The notes below the pieces were generated by a model. It was not told where the DNA came from, ran no database searches, and was given only the letters and a program-made list of their open reading frames with translations. A stretch of DNA of 64,000 nt from Roseburia lenta. Its GTDB lineage: Bacteria; Bacillota; Clostridia; Lachnospirales; Lachnospiraceae. Positions 18,095 through 26,818 of this stretch are shown here, piece by piece; the first letter of the stretch is position 1; every line of letters begins with the position of its first letter. Both the position numbers and the translations under genes were made by a program. The stretch covers positions 372,001 through 436,000 of the forward strand of contig NZ_JACOPG010000003.1 in the NCBI RefSeq assembly GCF_014287435.1, written 5' to 3'.

Positions 18095-19414
18095 ATGGTT
18101 AAAGTAGTAAAATTTGGTGGAAGTTCCCTGGCAAGTGCAGCACAGTTTGCCAAGGTAGGAGATATTATCCGCGCGGATGAGTCACGTCGTTATGTTGTGC
18201 CGAGTGCGCCGGGAAAACGTAATGCAAAGGATACGAAAGTAACAGATATGCTTTATTCCTGTTATGCATTAGCAGAAGCCGAGGAAGACTTTAAGGGTGC
18301 ACTGAAAAAAATTAAGGAACGTTACAATTCCATTATCAATGGACTGAATCTGACACTTTCTTTGGAAGACGAATTCAGAACAATCGAAAAAAACTTTGCA
18401 GATAAAGCCGGAGAAGATTATGCAGCCAGCCGTGGTGAATATTTAAATGGTATCATCATGGCAAACTACTTAGGCTATGAATTTATCGATGCAGCAGAAG
18501 TGATCTTCTTTGACGAGAATGGAAACTTTGATGACTATAAAACAGATAAGGCGATGGCAGAACGTCTCTCGCATGTAGAAAAGGCTGTGATTCCAGGTTT
18601 TTACGGAAGTGATAGCAATGGCAATGTAAAAACATTCTCCAGAGGTGGATCTGATATTACAGGATCGATCGTTTCCAAGGCAGTACATGCCAGCGTCTAT
18701 GAGAACTGGACAGATGTTTCCGGTTGTCTGGTCGCAGATCCTAGAATCGTTGAGAATGCACAGCCGATCAAGGTGATCACTTATAGAGAATTACGAGAAC
18801 TTTCTTATATGGGCGCCTCCGTGCTGCATGAAGATGCAATCTTCCCGGTACGCAAAGCGGGCATCCCGATCAATATCAAGAATACCAATGCGCCGGAAGA
18901 ACCGGGAACCATGATTGTGGAAAGCACCTGTCAAAAGGCAGATTATACGATTACCGGTATTGCCGGCAAGAGAGGCTTTGTAGCAGTCAATATTGATAAA
19001 GATATGATGAACTCAGAAGTGGGCTTCTGTCGTAAAGCACTGGAGGCATTTGAAGAGAATGGTATTTCCATTGAACATATGCCATCTGGTATTGATACCA
19101 TGACAGTTTTTGTACATCAGGAAGAGTTCGAAGGAAAAGAGCAGCAGGTTATTTCTTCCATCCGTCGTCTCGTAAATCCGGACATCATTGATCTGGAAGC
19201 GGATCTGGCACTGATCGCTGTCGTTGGCCGTGGCATGAAGTCTACCCGTGGTACAGCAGGAAGGATCTTCTCTGCACTGGCACATGCCAACATCAATGTT
19301 AAGATGATCGATCAGGGATCTTCCGAGTTGAACATCATTATCGGTGTCAGCAACAATGATTTTGACAATGCTATCAAGGCTATTTACGATATCTTTGTGA
19401 TGACACAGATCTAG
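18095..19414 (+). CDS. Aspartate kinase
   Basis: Commits aspartate to lysine, threonine and methionine synthesis. The N-terminal kinase domain begins VVKFGGSSLASA, and SRGGSDITGSIVSKAV forms part of the aspartate/ATP site. Two C-terminal ACT domains are visible (from about residue 290: TGIAGKRGFVAVNID; then IAVVGRGMKSTRGTAGRIFSAL), so feedback control by an amino acid is expected. At 439 aa it is a monofunctional enzyme without a homoserine dehydrogenase part. ATG 18095 is chosen because TAAGGAG lies 8 nt before it; the upstream in-frame ATG at 18077 lacks a site. It ends in a terminator. Confidence 0.93.
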   Translation: MVKVVKFGGSSLASAAQFAKVGDIIRADESRRYVVPSAPGKRNAKDTKVTDMLYSCYALAEAEEDFKGALKKIKERYNSIINGLNLTLSLEDEFRTIEKNFADKAGEDYAASRGEYLNGIIMANYLGYEFIDAAEVIFFDENGNFDDYKTDKAMAERLSHVEKAVIPGFYGSDSNGNVKTFSRGGSDITGSIVSKAVHASVYENWTDVSGCLVADPRIVENAQPIKVITYRELRELSYMGASVLHEDAIFPVRKAGIPINIKNTNAPEEPGTMIVESTCQKADYTITGIAGKRGFVAVNIDKDMMNSEVGFCRKALEAFEENGISIEHMPSGIDTMTVFVHQEEFEGKEQQVISSIRRLVNPDIIDLEADLALIAVVGRGMKSTRGTAGRIFSALAHANINVKMIDQGSSELNIIIGVSNNDFDNAIKAIYDIFVMTQI

Positions 19415-19429
19415 ATATATGGATCTTTT

Positions 19430-19459
19430 AAGGCACCTTTTGATAGGTGCCTTTTGTTT
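19430..19459 (+). terminator. Terminator of the aspartokinase gene
   Basis: A 9-bp stem AAGGCACCT/AGGTGCCTT with a T-rich tail (TTGTTTG). Confidence 0.85.
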
Positions 19460-19617
19460 GTGAAAAATATCCATTTGCGTTTCAGATATACTTTGTGAAA
19501 ATTCGCCCTTACATTTTTTGCCAAAAGTTGATAAAATATATATGTATATAGGTAAAATGTGTGTAAATTGTCGTGGACTCGATGGAGTTGTCGAAATTGG
19601 TGAAAGGATGTGTCAAG

Positions 19618-20121
19618 ATGTTTGAAGTGGGCGAACGAGTAGTGTATGGTCATCATGGTGTATGCGAGATTGTAAAGATCGACACCCTGGATATGCCGAA
19701 TGTGCCAAAAGACCGGCAGTATTATTATTTGTCGCCGACGACAGATGGCACCAGCATCATGTATGCGCCGGTGGACAATCCCAAACTTTCCATTCGCCGG
19801 GTTATGACCAAGGATGATGTCATGTCACTGATCAAGGCGATGCCGCAGATCGATATGTTAAACGTGACCAATGACAAGCAGCGTGAGAACGAATACAAGG
19901 AGTGCATCCGTAGTCTGGACGGCAAGGAATGGGTTCGTCTTTTAAAGACTGTGCGGGAGCGTGGACGCGGACGTATGGAAAAGGGCAAGAAGATGACGGC
20001 TCTGGATGAGCGCTACATGAAGATGGCGGAGATGCAGTTGTACTCGGAGATTTCCGCGGTGCTGGAGATCCCGCGCAATCAGGTGGAGGGTTTCATCGAA
20101 GAACATATGGTAGTCGCATAA
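19618..20121 (+). CDS. CarD/CdnL-family transcription regulator
   Basis: Members of this family bind the RNA polymerase beta subunit and stabilise open promoter complexes. The N-terminal Tudor-like RNAP-interaction domain is seen as FEVGERVVYGHHGVCEIVKI. The C-terminal part (about 70-167) is helical and basic (KTVRERGRGRMEKGKKMTALDERYM without a membrane segment). ATG 19618 with AAAGGA 9 nt upstream gives 167 aa, the family length; the longer frame from 19573 adds residues foreign to the family. Monocistronic, with terminators on both sides. Confidence 0.88.
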   Translation: MFEVGERVVYGHHGVCEIVKIDTLDMPNVPKDRQYYYLSPTTDGTSIMYAPVDNPKLSIRRVMTKDDVMSLIKAMPQIDMLNVTNDKQRENEYKECIRSLDGKEWVRLLKTVRERGRGRMEKGKKMTALDERYMKMAEMQLYSEISAVLEIPRNQVEGFIEEHMVVA

Positions 20122-20142
20122 AATAAAGAAAGAGTAAACAGC

Positions 20143-20180
20143 AATCCCCAGATGGAAAAGATCCGTCTGGGGATTTTTGT
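20143..20180 (+). terminator. Terminator of the carD-family gene
   Basis: A 14-bp stem (20143-20156 with 20162-20175, one wobble pair), five-base loop and a T-run. Confidence 0.9.
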
Positions 20181-20207
20181 GACGATTTTGTGAATTTTCA
20201 AAAATTA

Positions 20208-20234
20208 TTAGCACTCACTATTGACGAGTGCTAA
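20208..20234 (+). promoter_or_regulatory. CIRCE operator (HrcA site)
   Basis: Exact consensus inverted repeat TTAGCACTC (20208-20216), 9-bp spacer, GAGTGCTAA (20226-20234). HrcA is the known repressor for this element. It overlaps the -35 box of the hsp20 promoter, so binding would block RNA polymerase and heat would relieve it. Confidence 0.95.
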
Positions 20235-20249
20235 TAAAGGTGCTATAAC
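20221..20249 (+). promoter_or_regulatory. Heat-shock promoter of hsp20-dnaJ-clpB
   Basis: -35 TTGACG (20221-20226), 17-bp spacer, -10 TATAAC (20244-20249) preceded by TGC. The -35 lies inside the right half of CIRCE. Confidence 0.85.
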
Positions 20250-20329
20250 ATAATTGTCAAAAGAAAAGACATTAAAACAATGAGATAAGAAAACAAATAG
20301 TTTTGATGATATGGAAGGAGCGATGACTT

Positions 20330-20758
20330 ATGTTAATGCCTAGTATTTTTGGAAATGATTTTATGGATGATTTCTTTGTATTCCCACAGGAGAGAAAGAC
20401 CACACCGACTGCTAAGGCAAACCTGATGCAGACGGATGTCAAAGAAACAGAGACAGGTTACGAAGTGGTGATTGATCTTCCGGGATATAGTAAGGAAAAT
20501 GTAAACGCGGAATTGAAGGATGGCTATCTGATCATCAGTGCTACAACGAGCACGAATGACGAGGAGAAATCCGAAGATGGCAAGTACATTCGCAAGGAGC
20601 GTTACAGTGGTTCCTGCCAGAGAAGTTTTTATGTAGGTGAAGATATCACCCATGAGGACATCAAGGCGAAATTTGAAAACGGTACTTTGAAGTTGGATAT
20701 TCCAAAGAAGGAAGCCCAGCCGAAGGTAGAGCAGAAAAAAACGATCGCCATTGAGTGA
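20330..20758 (+). CDS. Hsp20/alpha-crystallin small heat-shock protein
   Basis: ATP-independent holdase that keeps unfolding proteins soluble. The alpha-crystallin domain runs from about residue 35 to 130: TDVKETETGYEVVIDLPGYS-like strand, then YIRKERYSGSCQRSFYVG and FENGTLKLDIPKKE. The C-terminal tail of KKTIAIE is the short polymer-contact segment. At 142 aa it is typical of clostridial Hsp18. AAGGAG lies upstream. It is the first gene of a CIRCE-controlled operon. Confidence 0.95.
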   Translation: MLMPSIFGNDFMDDFFVFPQERKTTPTAKANLMQTDVKETETGYEVVIDLPGYSKENVNAELKDGYLIISATTSTNDEEKSEDGKYIRKERYSGSCQRSFYVGEDITHEDIKAKFENGTLKLDIPKKEAQPKVEQKKTIAIE

Positions 20759-20780
20759 TCGATGATAGGAACAAAAGAGG

Positions 20781-20810
20781 CTGGCTACAATCCGTAGCCA
20801 GTTTTCTTTT
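20781..20810 (+). terminator. Terminator-like hairpin between hsp20 and dnaJ-like gene
   Basis: An 8-bp stem CTGGCTAC/GTAGCCAG is followed by TTTTCTTTT. Because no other promoter is obvious before the dnaJ-like gene, it may be a partial terminator that keeps Hsp20 more abundant than DnaJ and ClpB. Confidence 0.7.
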
Positions 20811-20834
20811 AAATAAGAAAGTAGGTGAGTTGGG

Positions 20835-21809
20835 ATGTCTGCCAAGAGAGATTATTATGAAGTCTTGGGTGTCGACAAGAAAGCGGATGAGAGTACGATA
20901 AAGAAAGCGTTTCGGCGATTGGCAAAGAAATACCATCCCGATACCAACGCGGGGGATGCAAAGGCGGAAGAAAAGTTTAAAGAGATCACAGAAGCCTATG
21001 ATGTCTTGAGTGATAAAGAAAAAAGAAAGTTGTACGACCAGTTTGGACACGCTGCCTTTACAGAAGGCTTTGATCCGAACCAGGCAAGTGGTTTTGGCGG
21101 CTCCGGCTTCGGGGGAACCAAGTTCTATCGCAATGGTGATGGCATGGAGTTTCATTTTGAAGGCGGCAATATGGATGATATGGGAGATATCTTTGATTCC
21201 ATCTTTGGAGGTGCTTTTGGTGGTGGCTCCGGTTTTGGCGGCAGATCACAGGGCTTTGGCAACCGTGCAATGAAAGGAAAAGATCTGCATGCAGAGATCA
21301 CCATATCCTTTGAAGATGCAGCCTTTGGCTGTGACAAGCAGATCACGATCTCTGATCCATCCGGCAGACAGCCGCAGACTTTGTCGGTGCATATTCCGGC
21401 AGGAATCGATGAGGGGAAGACTGTACGACTTGCAGGAAAAGGTCAGCCGGGCATAAATGGTGGCAAGAATGGTGATCTGATGCTGGCAGTCCATGTGCTT
21501 GACAGTAAGGCTTTCCGTAGGGAAGGCATGGATGTCTATTCGACCATCCGTGTGCCATTTGTAACGGCAGCCCTGGGCGGATCTGCCAGAGTCCACACCT
21601 TGTACGGCGATGTCGAGTGTCAGATCAAAGAGGGCACCCAGTCCGGCAGCAAGATCCGTCTGAAAAATAAGGGTATCGTCTCCATGCGGAATGCGCAATT
21701 CCACGGCGATCAGTACGTGACCGTGGAGGTCGATGTGCCGAGACATCTGAATGCGATGGCAAAACAAAAATTAAGAGAATATGCAGGTGCAGAAAGAGCG
21801 TCTGCGTGA
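20835..21809 (+). CDS. DnaJ-family co-chaperone without zinc finger (CbpA-like)
   Basis: Hsp40 that would stimulate DnaK ATPase. The J domain at residues 5-70 has the HPD triad at 34-36 ([10 protein letters not shown]). A Gly/Phe-rich linker follows (about 75-145), then the two-part C-terminal peptide-binding domain from about 150 ([19 protein letters not shown]). The four CXXCXGXG motifs of true DnaJ are absent, so it is the type II form. At 324 aa it fits CbpA-like proteins. TAGGTGAG lies before ATG 20835. clpB follows after 27 nt. Confidence 0.92.
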   Translation: MSAKRDYYEVLGVDKKADESTIKKAFRRLAKKYHPDTNAGDAKAEEKFKEITEAYDVLSDKEKRKLYDQFGHAAFTEGFDPNQASGFGGSGFGGTKFYRNGDGMEFHFEGGNMDDMGDIFDSIFGGAFGGGSGFGGRSQGFGNRAMKGKDLHAEITISFEDAAFGCDKQITISDPSGRQPQTLSVHIPAGIDEGKTVRLAGKGQPGINGGKNGDLMLAVHVLDSKAFRREGMDVYSTIRVPFVTAALGGSARVHTLYGDVECQIKEGTQSGSKIRLKNKGIVSMRNAQFHGDQYVTVEVDVPRHLNAMAKQKLREYAGAERASA

Positions 21810-21836
21810 TAAGATAAGATTTAGGAGGTGAAGCAT

Positions 21837-24428
21837 ATGAACATCCAGAAATTTACACAAAAGTCAATGGAAGCAGTGCAGGACTGTGAGAAATTGGCAT
21901 ATGAATATGGAAATCAGGAGATCGAACAGGAACATCTTTTGGTCGCTCTTTTGCAGCAGGAAAATGGACTGATCCCGCAGATGATCGAAAAGATGGAGAT
22001 ACAGTTAGAACATTTTAAGGATAATGCCATCCGGCATCTGGAGGCAAGGACAAAAGTTTCCGGGGGGCAGGTCTATGTCGGTAAGGACTTAAATCAGGTA
22101 CTCATCCATGCAGAGGATGAGGCAAAGGCGATGGGGGACGAGTATGTCTCCGTCGAGCACCTTTTCCTTGCCATGATCCGTTACCCGAATCGTGCCATCA
22201 AGGAAATCTTTAAGGAGTATGGCATTACCAGAGACCGCTTTTTACAGGCACTTTCTACCGTGCGGGGCAACCAGAGGGTGATGACGGACAATCCGGAAGC
22301 AACCTATGATACCTTGGAGAAATACGGTTATGATATGGTCGAACGTGCCAGAGACCAGAAACTTGATCCGGTCATCGGACGAGACGCAGAGATCCGCAAT
22401 GTGATCCGTATCCTATCCCGTAAGACCAAGAATAACCCGGTACTGATCGGTGAGCCGGGTGTCGGCAAAACGGCAGCCGTAGAGGGTCTGGCACAGCGAA
22501 TTGTCCGCGGGGATGTACCGGAAGGACTGAAGGACAAGAAGTTGTTTGCCCTGGATATGGGTGCACTGGTCGCCGGTGCAAAATATCGTGGTGAGTTTGA
22601 GGAACGTCTGAAAGCCGTTTTGGATGAGATTAAGAATTCCGATGGCGAGATCATCCTCTTTATCGATGAACTGCATACCATCGTTGGTGCCGGAAAGACA
22701 GACGGTGCCATGGATGCGGGCAATATGTTAAAACCAATGCTTGCGCGTGGAGAATTGCATTGTATCGGTGCAACGACTCTGGATGAATACAGGGAATACA
22801 TTGAAAAAGATCCGGCGCTGGAGCGACGTTTTCAGCCGGTTATGGTGGATGAACCATCGGTCGAAGACACCATTTCCATCCTGCGTGGTCTGAAAGAACG
22901 TTATGAAGTATTCCATGGCGTTAAGATCACAGATGGTGCGTTGGTTTCTGCGGCAACTTTATCCAACCGTTATATCTCAGACCGTTTCCTGCCGGATAAG
23001 GCGATCGATCTGGTCGATGAGGCGTGTGCCCTGATCAAGACGGAATTGGATTCCATGCCGACAGAGTTGGACGAACTCAACCGTCGTATCATGCAGCTTC
23101 AGATCGAGGAGACTGCGCTGAAAAAAGAGGACGATCATTTGAGTCAGGAGCGTCTGGAAAATCTGCAAAAAGAACTTTCCGAACTGCGGGAGAAATTCTC
23201 CGGACAGAAAGCCCAGTGGGATAACGAAAAGCACGCAGTAGAAAAGGTTTCCCAGTTACGAGAGGAACTGGAGAGCCTGCGCAATGAGATTAAGATCGCC
23301 CAGCAGAATTATGATCTGGAAAAGGCGGCAGAACTCCAATACGGCAAACTGCCACAGTTGGAAAAGCAGTTGGAGCAGGAAGAAGAACTGATCAAGAATA
23401 AGGATATGAGTCTTGTCCACGAGAGCGTGACCGAGGAGGAGATCGCCCGTATCATCTCCCGCTGGACCGGTATTCCGGTGGCAAAATTAAATGAGAGCGA
23501 GCGCAATAAGACCCTGCACTTAGCAGATGAACTCCACAAGCGGGTCATCGGTCAGGATGAGGGCGTGACCAAGGTCAGTGAAGCCATCATCCGTTCCAAA
23601 GCGGGTATCAAAGACCCAGACAAACCGATCGGATCCTTCCTTTTCTTAGGACCTACCGGTGTAGGTAAGACGGAACTGGCAAAGACATTGGCGGCAAGCC
23701 TGTTTGACGATGAGAACAACATGGTACGTCTGGATATGAGCGAGTACATGGAGAAGTATTCCGTTTCCCGTCTGATCGGAGCGCCTCCTGGATATGTCGG
23801 CTATGATGAGGGCGGACAACTGACAGAGGCAGTCCGCAGAAAACCTTATTCCGTTGTTCTCTTTGACGAGGTGGAAAAGGCGCACCCGGATGTCTTCAAT
23901 GTCCTCTTGCAGGTCTTAGACGATGGACGTATCACAGATTCACAGGGCAGGACGGTTGACTTTAAAAATACCATTATCATCATGACCAGTAATTTGGGGT
24001 CTTCTTATCTGTTGGAGGGCATTGATGAAAATGGCAATATCCGACCGGAAGCCGAAGATGCCGTGATGAACGAACTGCGTCAGCATTTCAGACCGGAATT
24101 TTTGAACCGTCTGGATGAAACCATTTTGTTCAAGCCGCTTACCAAGGATAATATCGGTCATATCGTGACGCTTCTCATGGAGGAGTTGAACGGACGTCTG
24201 GCAAACCGTGAGATCCGTGTGGAATTGTCACCGGAGGCAGAGACCTACATTGTCGATCATGGTTATGATCCGATCTATGGTGCAAGACCACTCAAGCGGT
24301 ATCTGCAAAAGTATGTAGAGACCATGGCAGCCAAATGCATTTTGGCAGATGAAGTGGATATGGGCGATACCATTTATATTGATGTAGCGGGTACAGAATT
24401 GACCGCTGTCGTAAAGCATCAGGCATAA
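21837..24428 (+). CDS. clpB: ATP-dependent disaggregase ClpB
   Basis: AAA+ hexamer that, with the DnaK system, pulls proteins out of aggregates. The Clp N domain (residues 1-145) begins [20 protein letters not shown]-1 has Walker [10 protein letters not shown] and Walker [11 protein letters not shown] long coiled-coil middle domain follows (about 400-520), which separates ClpB from ClpC/ClpA. AAA-2 has [12 protein letters not shown] and [14 protein letters not shown]. At 863 aa it is normal. ATG 21837 is used because AGGAGGTG sits 6-8 nt before it; the frame opens at GTG 21828. Control is by the upstream CIRCE. Confidence 0.96.
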   Translation: MNIQKFTQKSMEAVQDCEKLAYEYGNQEIEQEHLLVALLQQENGLIPQMIEKMEIQLEHFKDNAIRHLEARTKVSGGQVYVGKDLNQVLIHAEDEAKAMGDEYVSVEHLFLAMIRYPNRAIKEIFKEYGITRDRFLQALSTVRGNQRVMTDNPEATYDTLEKYGYDMVERARDQKLDPVIGRDAEIRNVIRILSRKTKNNPVLIGEPGVGKTAAVEGLAQRIVRGDVPEGLKDKKLFALDMGALVAGAKYRGEFEERLKAVLDEIKNSDGEIILFIDELHTIVGAGKTDGAMDAGNMLKPMLARGELHCIGATTLDEYREYIEKDPALERRFQPVMVDEPSVEDTISILRGLKERYEVFHGVKITDGALVSAATLSNRYISDRFLPDKAIDLVDEACALIKTELDSMPTELDELNRRIMQLQIEETALKKEDDHLSQERLENLQKELSELREKFSGQKAQWDNEKHAVEKVSQLREELESLRNEIKIAQQNYDLEKAAELQYGKLPQLEKQLEQEEELIKNKDMSLVHESVTEEEIARIISRWTGIPVAKLNESERNKTLHLADELHKRVIGQDEGVTKVSEAIIRSKAGIKDPDKPIGSFLFLGPTGVGKTELAKTLAASLFDDENNMVRLDMSEYMEKYSVSRLIGAPPGYVGYDEGGQLTEAVRRKPYSVVLFDEVEKAHPDVFNVLLQVLDDGRITDSQGRTVDFKNTIIIMTSNLGSSYLLEGIDENGNIRPEAEDAVMNELRQHFRPEFLNRLDETILFKPLTKDNIGHIVTLLMEELNGRLANREIRVELSPEAETYIVDHGYDPIYGARPLKRYLQKYVETMAAKCILADEVDMGDTIYIDVAGTELTAVVKHQA

Positions 24429-24472
24429 AAGAGCACATTTTTCATATACTATAGTATGAAGAATAAGAGCAG

Positions 24473-24509
24473 AGCCAGTCTTGGCAAAAAGTCAGGGCTG
24501 GCTTTTTTT
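24473..24509 (+). terminator. Terminator of the hsp20-dnaJ-clpB operon
   Basis: Stem of about 13 bp (AGCCAG/CTGGCT extended by pairs with wobbles) with a five-A loop and seven T's. It ends right where the deacetylase ATG (24510) begins. Confidence 0.85.
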
Positions 24510-25211
24510 ATGAAAAAGAAGTATATCCTGACGGGACTTTTTGGACTGCTTGTGACGTGTGGCGGACTTTTCTGGCAGTATGCGGTCTATGAAGGATCGG
24601 ACCCGGTGCGAAAGACTGCGACAGTCATAAGCAATGCAGACTGGGCAGACCCGGCGGAAAAACTCGTAGCCCTGACTTTTGATGACGGTCCCCATCCGGT
24701 CTATACAGAGGAGATCCTTGATGTCTTGGATCAGGCAGGTATAAAGGCGAGTTTTTTTATGATGGGAAAAGAAGCTGAACTCTACCCGGATGTTGTAAAA
24801 AAGGTAAGCGATGCCGGGCATCTGATCGGAAATCACACTTATACGCACGCCAATGTCTGCCAGATCTCCGCGGATGAGACAACAGAGGAGATAACAAAGA
24901 CTAATGATATTTTAGAAGGTCTGACCGGAAAACGTCCGCAATTTTTCCGCCCGCCGTTTGGTTGCAAAAATGAGACCTTGGAAAAGCAGACAGGCATGTT
25001 CTGGATCTTCTGGGATGTGGATACTCTGGATTGGAGCCTACAGAACGCGGAGCAGGTTTATTGTAAGGTAGTGAAAAATGTGGGAGAAAATGATATTATT
25101 TTAATGCACGACGCTTATCCGTCCACTGTGGAGGCAGTCCGGGAACTCATTCCGGCTTTGCAGGAAATGGGCTATACCTTTGTGACAGTCGACCGCCTTG
25201 TGGAACCGTGA
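24510..25211 (+). CDS. Polysaccharide deacetylase (NodB domain), membrane-anchored
   Basis: Probable extracytoplasmic deacetylase of peptidoglycan or another N-acetyl polysaccharide. One N-terminal hydrophobic helix (about residues 5-25) would anchor or export it. NodB motifs are LTFDDGPHPVYT (metal Asp/catalytic base), GNHTYTHANV (metal His pair), RPPFGCKN and IILMHDAYPS. At 233 aa it is a compact single-domain enzyme. The frame opens at ATG 24456, but the sequence between 24456 and 24510 is the clpB terminator, so ATG 24510 with the normal signal-anchor start MKKKYILTG is preferred. Neither start has a good ribosome site. Confidence 0.85.
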   Translation: MKKKYILTGLFGLLVTCGGLFWQYAVYEGSDPVRKTATVISNADWADPAEKLVALTFDDGPHPVYTEEILDVLDQAGIKASFFMMGKEAELYPDVVKKVSDAGHLIGNHTYTHANVCQISADETTEEITKTNDILEGLTGKRPQFFRPPFGCKNETLEKQTGMFWIFWDVDTLDWSLQNAEQVYCKVVKNVGENDIILMHDAYPSTVEAVRELIPALQEMGYTFVTVDRLVEP

Positions 25212-25319
25212 TAGGTTTATGACATGCAAGTGATAGAAAATATATATGACAAAAGACTTGTACTTTTTCCCATTATTTAGTATCTTATTAGGTGTGACGC
25301 ATAATCAGATACGAAATCC

Positions 25320-25396
25320 TGCATTTTAAAACGAAAATGCAAGAAAAAATAGGAAACATGCAAGTAAATATGCAAGATTTTATATTTTAAAATGCA
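25320..25396. repeat. Inverted repeat and ATGCAAG copies upstream of rarA
   Basis: Perfect 12-bp inverted arms TGCATTTTAAAA (25320-25331) and TTTTAAAATGCA (25385-25396) enclose 53 nt. ATGCAAG occurs at 25337, 25358 and 25370 within them, and again at 25224. The right arm ends 15 bp before the rarA ATG. Function unknown; a hairpin in the leader or a regulator site are both possible. Confidence 0.55.
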
Positions 25397-25410
25397 ATTT
25401 CGGAGGAAAC

Positions 25411-26736
25411 ATGGATTTATTTGATTACATGCGACAGGAAAATGGAAAAAAGGAATCTCCTTTGGCATCCCGTATGCGGCCGACGAGTCTGGATGAAGTC
25501 GTCGGACAGCAGCATATCATAGGAAAGGACAAACTCTTGTATCGTGCCATCATGGCGGACAAGATATCATCCATTATTTTCTATGGACCGCCGGGAACCG
25601 GAAAGACGACCCTTGCCAAGGTCATTGCCAATACGACCAGCGCGGAATTTACATCCATTAATGCGACGGCGGCAGGCAAGAAAGACATGGAGCAGGTCGT
25701 GGAAAATGCCAAGAACATGCGGGGCATGTATGGCAAAAAGACCATTCTTTTCATTGATGAGATCCACCGTTTTAACAAGGGACAGCAGGATTACCTCTTG
25801 CCTTTTGTGGAAGATGGGACGGTCATTCTGATCGGAGCAACGACGGAAAACCCATATTTTGAGGTCAACGGCGCGCTTTTATCCAGATCCATCATCTTTG
25901 AACTAAAGCCATTATCCCAGGAGGACATCAAGACTTTGATCCGGCGCGCACTGACCGACAGTGCAAAAGGACTTGGCTCTTATGGAGCGGTCATTGATGA
26001 TGATGCGCTTGATTTTCTGAGCGATATGGCAAATGGAGATGCCAGAAGTGCACTGACAGCCATTGAACTTGGCGTCCTTACGACAGAGCCTTCTGCGGAT
26101 GGGAAGATCCACATTACTTTATCCGTGGCGAGTGAATGTATCCAAAGGCGTGTTGTGAAGTATGATAAGAGTGGGGACAACCACTACGACACAATCTCAG
26201 CCTTTATCAAGAGTATGCGGGGATCTGACCCGGACGCAGCTATCTATTATCTGGCGCGGATGCTCTATGCCGGAGAGGATGTCAAATTCATCGCACGACG
26301 CATCATGATCTGTGCAGCAGAGGATGTGGGAAATGCAGACCCGCAGGCTTTGCAGGTTGCCGTGGCAGCAGCACAGGCAGTGGAACGCATCGGCATGCCG
26401 GAGAGCCAGATCATCCTGGCTGAGGCTACCAACTATGTGGCATGTGCACCCAAGAGTAATGCCTCTTATCTGTCCATTGATGCAGCCATGCATATGGTGG
26501 CAAGCGGACAGACACCACCGATCCCGGTACATTTGCAGGATTCACATTACAAATCCGCCGGTAAACTGGGACATGGCATTGGTTATCAATACGCACATGA
26601 TTTTAAAAACCATTATGTCGCACAGCAATATCTGCCGGATGCTTTAGCAGGCGCACGTTTTTATGAGCCGACAGATATGGGCTACGAAAAACAGATCCGG
26701 GATCATCTGGAAAAGATCCGCAGAGAAGCGGAGTAA
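25411..26736 (+). CDS. rarA: Replication-associated recombination protein RarA (MgsA)
   Basis: AAA+ ATPase related to clamp loaders that acts at stalled forks and at single-strand/double-strand junctions. It has the typical start PLASRMRPTSLDEVVGQQHI, Walker A GPPGTGKTTLAK, Walker B ILFIDEIHRFNKGQQD, sensor-1 IGATTENPYFEVN and the C-terminal tetramer domain (DPDAAIYYLARMLYAGED, then HMVASGQTPPIPVHLQDSH). Length of 441 aa is normal. CGGAGGAAAC lies before the ATG. Confidence 0.94.
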   Translation: MDLFDYMRQENGKKESPLASRMRPTSLDEVVGQQHIIGKDKLLYRAIMADKISSIIFYGPPGTGKTTLAKVIANTTSAEFTSINATAAGKKDMEQVVENAKNMRGMYGKKTILFIDEIHRFNKGQQDYLLPFVEDGTVILIGATTENPYFEVNGALLSRSIIFELKPLSQEDIKTLIRRALTDSAKGLGSYGAVIDDDALDFLSDMANGDARSALTAIELGVLTTEPSADGKIHITLSVASECIQRRVVKYDKSGDNHYDTISAFIKSMRGSDPDAAIYYLARMLYAGEDVKFIARRIMICAAEDVGNADPQALQVAVAAAQAVERIGMPESQIILAEATNYVACAPKSNASYLSIDAAMHMVASGQTPPIPVHLQDSHYKSAGKLGHGIGYQYAHDFKNHYVAQQYLPDALAGARFYEPTDMGYEKQIRDHLEKIRREAE

Positions 26737-26818
26737 GAGGAAATGACCTTTGCGGGCGATGACAGCGGTCGGCAAAGTTTATTTAATAAAGGAACAAGCA
26801 ACAGGAGGAACAAATAGC

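Noticed and set aside
25224..25376. ATGCAAG copies as a CRISPR array or origin DnaA boxes
   Set aside because: The unit is only 7 bp with irregular spacing and does not match the TTATNCACA DnaA box.
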